A stretch of 64,000 bases of DNA from positions 14,746,982 through 14,810,981 of the forward strand of contig NC_090781.1 in NCBI RefSeq assembly GCF_040054535.1, written 5' to 3'. Made by a program: the position numbers and the translations under genes. The notes under the pieces are model-generated. The model was not told where the DNA came from and ran no database searches. It saw only the letters and a program-made list of their open reading frames with translations. The stretch comes from Antennarius striatus (Eukaryota > Chordata > Actinopteri > Lophiiformes > Antennariidae). This document shows positions 28,877 to 64,000 of the stretch, piece after piece (position 1 is the stretch's first letter; each line of letters opens with the position of its first letter).

Positions 28877-31639
28877 ACGCCTTGAATGGAGAAATGATTT
28901 GAAAGGAATGAAGCAAAAATGTCTAAAAAAATAGGAAGCTGGACAAACCGTTAGAATGTTCTTACACCAATTTAACCTATTTGGCCAAGAGACAGCTAAT
29001 TCTTTTTGTTTTGCTTTATATATTTTTATATGGTCTGCTGCTGCTTTGCAAAAGCTTAAGCTTATTAAATATAGATCTGCCCTGTTTCAACAGTCAGGTT
29101 GAAGCAACCTAGAACATTTAAAACACACTCACAAAAAGGAGAAGACAACAGTTATATTTTTTACTCGCGAGGAGAACGGACAGAGATGTGCTCAGTTACA
29201 GATCTCCAACCCGTTCTCCACATGTCTCTGCCGAAACCTCTTTTTTATTCTCTTGGGGCGTTCCCTGTTTACATTATTTTTCTAAGGGATGGGGGCAGAA
29301 AAACAACAGTAATACAACACTTGTGGCATGATGCCATAAAAGAGTAATACTTCTTCTTTTTATGTCATCCTCTCCTTAAAAGACAACAACTAGGCACATT
29401 CCTGACTAGCAGTTCAGAGGTCACGCCCTGCTCAAGGGACCTCTACTATCACTACGGTGATCCCCTTGCTGATGTTGTCTCCCTGAAAAAATAATTCAAT
29501 ACATAGCAAGACACTTACACACAGATATAAACATTTATATGGTCATGCTATGTAGTGCAAAGAATAAAGGAATATAAAAGAGTAAATATGAGATAAGTTA
29601 TATACATTATTCTAACATCAAACCTGAAAACAGAGTATCTCCACTGAAGTCAAACCTCACCTTTATAGGCCCTCTTTGTCTCTGGCATTGGTTAATGCTT
29701 TATTTCATCATCTGCTCACGATGGATCAGATACTGTACATCTGTACATGTTTACAAACATCTTGTTATTTATCATAATTAATGCATAGAACATGTTTCTT
29801 TCCCAAATATGATAAAATACATTTGAAAACTTTGATATGGCTGCTTTCCTATTAATCACTGAAGAAACCATTACCGATGATTACACCATAGACAGAAATC
29901 ACTCTCACAGGCACAAAGTGCTACATGATAAGCTGTCTCAACACATTAAGCATTAGCTGACCTTTCAGTCAACCCAAACACTTCCAGACACTTGGTTTGA
30001 ATGGGTCTGATCAGTTGCTATGGACAGATATGACCTTGGTATAATTAGCCTAATAAAAGCATTTGATATGCTGTCAATATGATTTGCATAATGTGCAAAT
30101 GTATTTTCATTCCTGAACCCCAGTGGTGTATGAGTGATTTGCAAATGCAGCAGTGACATTTCTCTGGGTCCTTTGTTCACACCTGTCAGGGGAAATGTGA
30201 TGGGAGACGGCAGCTGCAGCTGTGGCTTCTGTCTCCTGCGAGTCCACCAACACACCAAGACCCTCCTGGAGTCCAGTACACATCATCCTCACACACATAG
30301 ACACACTAACTCTAAAAAAGCAGCAGACAAAAAAATTAATGTCTAACTGACAGGGTTAATTTCTTATATTGTCAGTTTGAACGTAGTCCACAGAGATAGC
30401 AGTGTGAATTGAAACTGAGCTGTCACATATCAACGTTTCGCACATTTACATAAAGAATGACAAAATACTGAGAAACACAATTGACTTTGGTGTATTTATC
30501 ACCAATAGTGTTTTTTGTGTGTGTTTGTGATAACGCTTCTTGAGGACATGCAAATTTCTTCATATGTTTGTAATACCTGTCAAAAATAATTGAAAAGCTA
30601 AAAAAATGAAACAAATTAAAATTGTGACCCCCGTTTAGTTCAGCAGTCTGCACTTTCAGTAAGTTTTGCTTCTAACAGAAAACTACAGACTGTGAATTTG
30701 TGATGCCAGTTTTGAGATAGCTCTACTTCACAGATTATTGATTATCTCTGTGAAAATTGTCTCAAGACTTACAGTCATGTAATCAGTCACTCTCAAGCTA
30801 GACAAAATGCAAAAAGTAGAAACTGCAAGATCACATTTATCTACAATGGAGTCCAGGTTTTCTCACACAGTCTTTACATCTCATATTTGGAAAAAGAATG
30901 CCTCTCATATTACAAGCAAGCAGAGTTTTAATGCTTAAAGTGCGAAAACTGCAAATGTTCCATTAAAAAATGCAGGTCCATTGTATAAGAGGCAACACTG
31001 TCCTTTGTATGACCCACAGAAATATGACACACAAAACATTGCCTCAGTTTCATTTCCAATAGCTGTACTGAGTGCCTCTGTTGCTGCTGTGTTTTGTCAT
31101 CAAGGTAGATGTTGAAATGAAACCTAAACCTCACTCAGCCTCACTTCTCTACGGCCAGTTGGTTTATCATTCCTTGCCCCATTAACTTTTATGATTGGTC
31201 CAGCATTTGCATAAATAGTACAGAAAGGAAAGTCGACCGGAATGATTAATGACAAAATCTGAGGCGGTCCTGTCCGTTCAGGCATATGGTGTTATCAGGC
31301 TACACAGCAGATGCGGACCATCATACCACAAAGTTATTTTATGGCTGTTGGGAAAACTTGAACAAGGGCAGTCAGACTTGAATAAAATTTAAATAATGTG
31401 ACGCAAAGTGGTGTTGTTTTTTGTCAGCTCCATCACTGATTGTCAAGAAAATAAATGCAGTTGAATGTTATATAATTCTAATACAGATAAGGTCTCACTG
31501 ACAAAACAGACAGGTAATAAGTGTTTCATTTTTGTACAGTTCCCAAAGAGACATACAGGATGGCAGGAAATACTCCGCACTCAACATCGGTGTATGCAGA
31601 AAAACACACACACATGAAAAACACATACACATTTGAAGC

Positions 31640-31722
31640 CCAAAGCACCTTAAGTGCATGTTTTTGGAAGTGGGAGGAAGCCGGAGTACCTGAAGAGAAC
31701 CCACGCAGACACGTGGGGGATT
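31640..31722 (-). mobile_element. SINE body fragment
   Basis: On plus it reads AAGTGCATGTTTTTGGAAGT, then GGGAGGAAGCCGGAGTACCT and ACCCACGCAGACACG. It is the same body as the SINE copies at 37008, 38880 and 40648. No head or tail is kept. Confidence 0.7.
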
Positions 31723-33000
31723 CAATGTCTAAGTTGTTGCTCTCTCTATCTGTTATCAGTATAAAGCACAATTAGAACATTGTAACTGTCCAGCAGCACA
31801 AATGACAGCAAAATTTTTATCAATGCTTTTTGGTAGTCCAATGGTTAACAAATATTAATGCTATTGTAGTTCCAAAAAAGATCAAATGTTACATAAGAGT
31901 GCTTTTAATCATATTATATAGATATCAGCTACATATTTATCCTCTGATGAGGTGGGATCCGGTTCCACCACCATTTTTTTTCACTGCCACAGGAGTTGAG
32001 ATTATGGAGTTATGATTTGAACCAAAGGACTGTTATCTTCCAGGCTAAATAACATTTTTGCTTCTGTGCACCAGAATTCATTCTGCTCCAGTGCTCTGCT
32101 AGCAGGACTTTATGTTCCCTGTGAGGAAAAAAACGTTAAAAAAAAAGACCCCCAAACAAATAAATAAAAACAAATAAAATAATTTTCTTTACTGGACTGG
32201 TGTGGGACTGGAGGTACAAGATATATGAAAGCTGTTAAAAAAAAACCTTAAATTTATTTTACAACGATCTTGTTTAGTCAAACAAGCGAAAACAAAGGTT
32301 TTGTTTTATATACGACTTCCCAGCTCTCATTGGTTTATTACTCTCACATAAATGAACAGAGAAGAACAGAACAGTGAGCTGTGGTCATGGTGCTTTCTTC
32401 TGGACATGTACAGCTCTACCTGTAATGAGAGTAAATGTTCCAGGCTCTCTTGCCATCACCACATATTGGCATCTAACACTTCACCTACTAACAAGATTAG
32501 CCCCTGAGCTCTACTCATTGTAACGATGTTATCAAGCTTAAAAACAGTCTCCTGGCGGATTTGTAACATTGAAGAACTGGTCCTCAACTTTGACAGGTTA
32601 ATTAATAGCCAGGTTCAGTACAGCATTCCTTGCAGCTTGCTACTATAAAATACATTTAATGTAAACATGAATCTAAACACGGTGATAGTCCAGCCACATT
32701 TTCATTAAGTGTGATTTCAATAGTTAGAATTTAAACATGTGGCAGTTTGTATTTAACTAAATAATGACACAATATGGTGCAATATTTCATTACCATATTC
32801 ATTTCAAGCTTGTGTTAGATTTACAAATGTTTTGTGAATGGCTTGCAGAGAAAAAATTAATTTATATGTTAGATAAACACTAAAAAGTAAAACGCTAAAA
32901 TATAAGTGTTGTAGTAAAGTTGATGTAAAATAATGTTTTTACAATATGAAAATAGCTATCTGCATCACAGAATATGATACAATACATACAAAAAAACACA

Positions 33001-35142
33001 TGAAATAAACACAAAATATTCCCTTTATTTTTTTCCTACCTACACAGATGTAGCTCTAAGAGGTATCTACATTTGCATTTTATTTACAGCTTACTTTGAT
33101 GTCTCCATATTAACATGGCCAAAGAGAAGCGCAAGGAACACAGTGTTGAGAACAAACCAAAATTCAAAATGGATCTGTCACTTTAGAAAAAAGATACACG
33201 CTAATGACAAAACATTTCAGAGTGCAATATTCCACAATGCAAATATCCTTCATTCATATAATGTTGAACACGTATATTTTTTGGGAAAAAACCATCACTG
33301 AACCAACCAATAAAACAAACAAAAATTTGCCGTTTGCATGTTTGTACAGATCGAGACACTCAGTCATGCTGCCACCACCCCTACATATGCAAACAAGTTC
33401 ATATTTTGGTGGGGAAATGGCAAGAAAGTCAGTGTGCTGTGGCTTCGCATAGTTCAAAAAGTACTAGAAGTCATACCAATATCACATTTTCCAAAATAGT
33501 CTTGACGCCTCTCGAGCTTTCATATGACATTTTCAAATAGTTGAATTGTCCTTTGTATTCTCCACTAAGGAGAGTGGAGACATATGGGAGCTAGAATGTG
33601 TCCACATCAAATATTTCCAAGGTTGATGTGGATAGGTGACTTTTTGTCTATGAACAAGAACTAACACAACTACTGTTCCAATGCATTTTATCCAGCCAAG
33701 GGGTGGAGTGAAGCCCTATTCTGGAGAATGTAAGCACTTTCGATGCCTACCTGTGGACAGCCCTTCAGGGCAAAGGCATTCTGTATCTTTTACTTCACAC
33801 ACATAATCTGAGGCCTATCTATCTCAGCAACCAGCATATTGAAGTATTATGTACCACTGATTGGTATATTTAGTGTAGACTTTCAAAAGACCTTTTCACC
33901 CAAAGCTTTATTTGATTGGACATTATGGTGAGAAATACTGCCTTAAGCTCATTGATAAACAAACACTGTCTTTCATATGCAATTGAGATCAGTAAAACAT
34001 AGTTTGCCTTATGAAAAATACAGTAACTAAACCACCTTTCATAGTTTGTGTTGAAACACCCTTAAGTATTGTTCAAGTACAACAATTAACAATAAAAGGG
34101 ACAATAGTTCACATTTTTTTAAAAATTCACATTTGTTATACTGTTAATTCATGTAGCTATTTATAAAACATAATAAAGGGAAATTAAAAACCATTCCTTT
34201 AAAATACCATTTGTTGTTTAATACAGACATTAATGCCACAGTATTTTCTTACAGGGTTGGCTCTTCACTATGTTCTTAATGGAGTTGTGTCACCACAGTC
34301 AGATATAAAATTTCATCTGTTTTCATTTTCTTCCTCACAAAAAAAGAATCCACTTAAAAATTAAAATACATGAAAATAAAAAATGACCTCATATCCCTTC
34401 GTTGGCTTTACCATATATTTTAAGATTTAAGACTAAGCAGTTTTCTTGATAATCTAGTTCACAAGAAGGTCATCAACATGCACAATCTGAGTGCAATGAA
34501 GCCTTCCAAGCTTAGACCACAATTGAGTATCCATCCTTGTAACACAAATTACAAGATATCTCACAAATGAAGGTGCTTTGACAAGTTCAACTCGGGTTTT
34601 GATGAAGAGCTCTACTGCCAACAGAAATCTCTCACATCATTAATGGACAACCGAGGCTATGAGGATTTCAAGTATAAAACGAAGTGATTATAAGAGAAGG
34701 AATCTCCTTGGCTGAGTTGCAGAAAAGGCAGAATGGAGCAAGCTTGTGAATAACAATCTGAAAGTCTGGCAGCAGAGAGAGCCAGTGACCATAATGCATT
34801 ACCAATACTCCTCTTGGATTCCTATGAAAAGAATCATCAAAAGGAACAAGGAAATGGAGTCACAAAAGTAAGTCACATACATTGCGAATATTCATCCTGT
34901 AGCAGTCGCACTTGGAGGGCAAAGACTGTAAAAGAATCTTTAAAAGGAGAAGGGCACTCTTCTATCAATACAGTGCAACTGATTGCAACAATGTTTTTTT
35001 TCTTCTCTTTTTTCACAGTATATTATAAACCAAGTTGAGCACAGCCAAAGAAAAAAGAAAAGTGGTCATGTACACAACAGTCTTTGGCAAGAAGTCCCAT
35101 GTTGTATGTCTGAGTCTGTCACTCCAGAGCCACGTGTTCATG
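33001..35142 (-). other. tenm4: tenm4 3' UTR region (extent inferred)
   Basis: Lies directly past the tenm4 stop codon. It has no recognisable transposon and no coding frame with similarity. The first AATAAA on minus is about 1.2 kb downstream of the stop. Teneurin genes usually have long 3' UTRs, so several kilobases are plausible. A 10-bp inverted repeat (33601-33610 against 33623-33632) lies here. Confidence 0.4.
33907..33912 (-). terminator. tenm4: Candidate tenm4 polyadenylation signal
   Basis: First AATAAA on minus past the tenm4 stop at 35143. Another canonical signal lies at 33024-33029. Which one is used cannot be decided from the sequence. Confidence 0.35.
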
Positions 35143-62272
<27,130 letters not shown>

Positions 62273-64000
62273 CTAAGAGAAATACACCATAAACACAACA
62301 TCAGCCTCAGGTCACAAAAAAAGACCATATTTTTATTGATCCACACATTTTTTACTTTATCACAGGGAAAGGGTCTCTCAAGTGATGAATCACTGAAACC
62401 GCACACAAAGAAGATGTAGGGAGATACCCTAAAGCCTACACTGGAAGCAAAATATGTTGAGAATTATTCATTATCTGATAAGGAGGAAAGTAGCAGTTGG
62501 AATACTGTGAAAAGCTGAAACACAGATCATGATTTTTTAAGATCAAAGATGATATCAACAGTACGAAGGGCATAACATGGAGAGATGTTTCAAATGATAA
62601 CAAAGCACACCAATTGATCATGATACAGGACTGGGTTTCTGCATCCTTCACCTTCACTGAGTCACTGTTTTGCCTCGCCGTGGGTTATTAATTTTGTAAT
62701 TACAAGAGCTTGCATGAGTCCTTGAAAAGAAACTGGAGCACACTTAAAATTAAAGCCTAGCCTGCCTCTGGCCTCTTAAATTATGACTTATTGTTATCCT
62801 AATAATGTATCAGGCTTTTAACAAATTGAAATGATTGGATTCATTCAGTTTACTGGTCTCCCTCTCACTTATGATCCCAGGAGGAAATGCAGCATAAGGG
62901 GCTATATTTAAATAGAAGACTTGGAACACCAACAAAACAGACTGATTAAAAGCAGGGTCAAAATACAAAGACAGGTTCATGTTTTGGGAAACCTATTAGA
63001 TGAGAGTGTCCTTACTATTATTTTTAATACCTTGTCCTACAAGTGGAATATGAGGGAGGTGAATTAATTAATGTAGCTGTTACTGGGGTTGAGTAATTTG
63101 TCATCATGACCTAGAAACGTAAACTGCACGAATCTTTTTCACTAGATTTAAACTAGGGAGAAATCTCCTGTGCATTAAGTCATGTGCATGTTAACATGAA
63201 GTGAATTGTTAGCTTGACCTGCATATCATATTAATTATGCATTTCTGACGACAAACCTCAGTTGCATACTTCAGGTAAGCTAAGTGTAGAACACCAAGCC
63301 AAATAGACAGATATTTACACAGATACAGTACATTAAGGAAGCATTTTCCAACTCTGCATTCTTTATTGTAAGAAAATAGCTGTAAATGGCGTAAGAAAAT
63401 AATGTCCACTGACAAATTGTGGGAAAAAAGTCAAGGCTGACACATTATTTTTTTGCTGCTTTGTGTTACAAAAACAAACATAATATTAAATGGTGCACAG
63501 TCCTGGAGGCTTACAGCCAGCCACATGACATATTTTATTGACCTGATATCCACACATATCACTAATTTTGTCATTTAAAGGTAAACATTGCAACAATTGT
63601 TCAAATAATATTGAAAGAGGGAATCATAATTAATCACTGTTATGCCATACAAGAAACATATCGGGCCACATAAAAACATTGGTATAAGGTCACCAGTTCA
63701 AGGTAATCTTTCTGTGAGCACAAAATGCATTTACTTTGAAAATAAAGAGGGGACTTCCAATTTTTTAAAACCCATTTCTTGACAGTGCTGATGCTTAAAT
63801 ATTTCATGAGACAGAGTGTGAAGGGACTCAGGGGAGCTGCCTGTGAGGAGGTTTTCACACTACTCTGACTGATGAGTGGATATTTCTCAAGATGCTGTCC
63901 CTTATGCTGCAACCTGATCATACCCTTCCCTTTTTGTGTGGTAGATGACAGTGGTGCCTCTCTGACACAGCTGTGACTTACATAAAAGCCAAGCTCTGCT
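62273..64000 (-). other. tenm4: tenm4 intron, runs off the window
   Basis: The next upstream teneurin exon should end shortly before VRLEWP in the NHL domain. No frame in this stretch carries NHL-type sequence, so the next exon lies beyond 64000. No repeat recognised. Confidence 0.75.

Larger units (their letters stand above)
23855..33000. other. Intergenic DNA between nars2 and tenm4
   Basis: No exon with protein similarity and splice support is found. Contents are a 32-bp palindrome at 26553, a GT microsatellite at 28791, a weak repeat piece at about 29395-29460 and a SINE fragment at about 31640. The remainder is AT-rich DNA in which I see nothing further. Regulatory elements may exist but need cross-species comparison. 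Confidence 0.6.

Noticed and set aside
63960..64000. Possible exon end (GTAAGT on minus at about 63981) at the window edge
   Set aside because: The preceding codons do not resemble the teneurin segment expected before VRLEWP, and only a few bases are visible.

Overview
This is animal nuclear DNA, almost certainly from a ray-finned (teleost) fish. Three genes with vertebrate protein matches lie on the minus strand in the order gab2 - nars2 - tenm4, the same order and orientation I know for the human GAB2-NARS2-TENM4 block on chromosome 11q14. Introns are short (nars2 spans 4.2 kb here), long (CA)n/(GT)n microsatellites are common, and the interspersed repeats are of fish type: an RTE-clade LINE, tRNA-derived SINEs, hAT and Tigger DNA transposons. 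The species cannot be read from the sequence.

Layout. 1-16441 is the first intron of gab2. It has no coding exon I can support, but carries a long GT microsatellite, a tRNA-derived SINE and several repeat fragments. 16442-16513 is the first coding exon of gab2 (24 residues, start of the PH domain), below a CpG-rich promoter/5' UTR. 17326-18160 is a short gap holding an RTE LINE fragment and a GT microsatellite. 18228-22470 is a complete nars2 gene: 14 coding exons and 475 codons plus stop, with every splice phase closing. Its promoter lies at about 22471-22665. 22665-35142 is intergenic and merges into the tenm4 3' UTR. 35143-62272 holds the last seven coding exons of tenm4 (4104 nt, 1367 residues plus stop). 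The 5' part of tenm4 lies beyond the right edge.

The last tenm4 intron (35902-44862) is a transposon island. It contains a nested hAT element, several SINE copies, and an RTE LINE that landed in an older unnamed repeat with a clean 15-bp target duplication and itself contains Tigger-derived DNA. Other transposons with hand-identified target duplications lie in the upstream tenm4 introns; one begins 16 nt past a splice donor.

The genes do not form a pathway. gab2 is a receptor-tyrosine-kinase scaffold, nars2 charges mitochondrial tRNA-Asn, and tenm4 is a cell-adhesion receptor. They share a conserved neighbourhood only. I found no new enzymatic system. The most interesting items are an unnamed, at least five-copy repeat family with a palindromic core, a template-switch-like duplication inside the RTE element, a 32-bp perfect palindrome, and transposon insertions close to exons.
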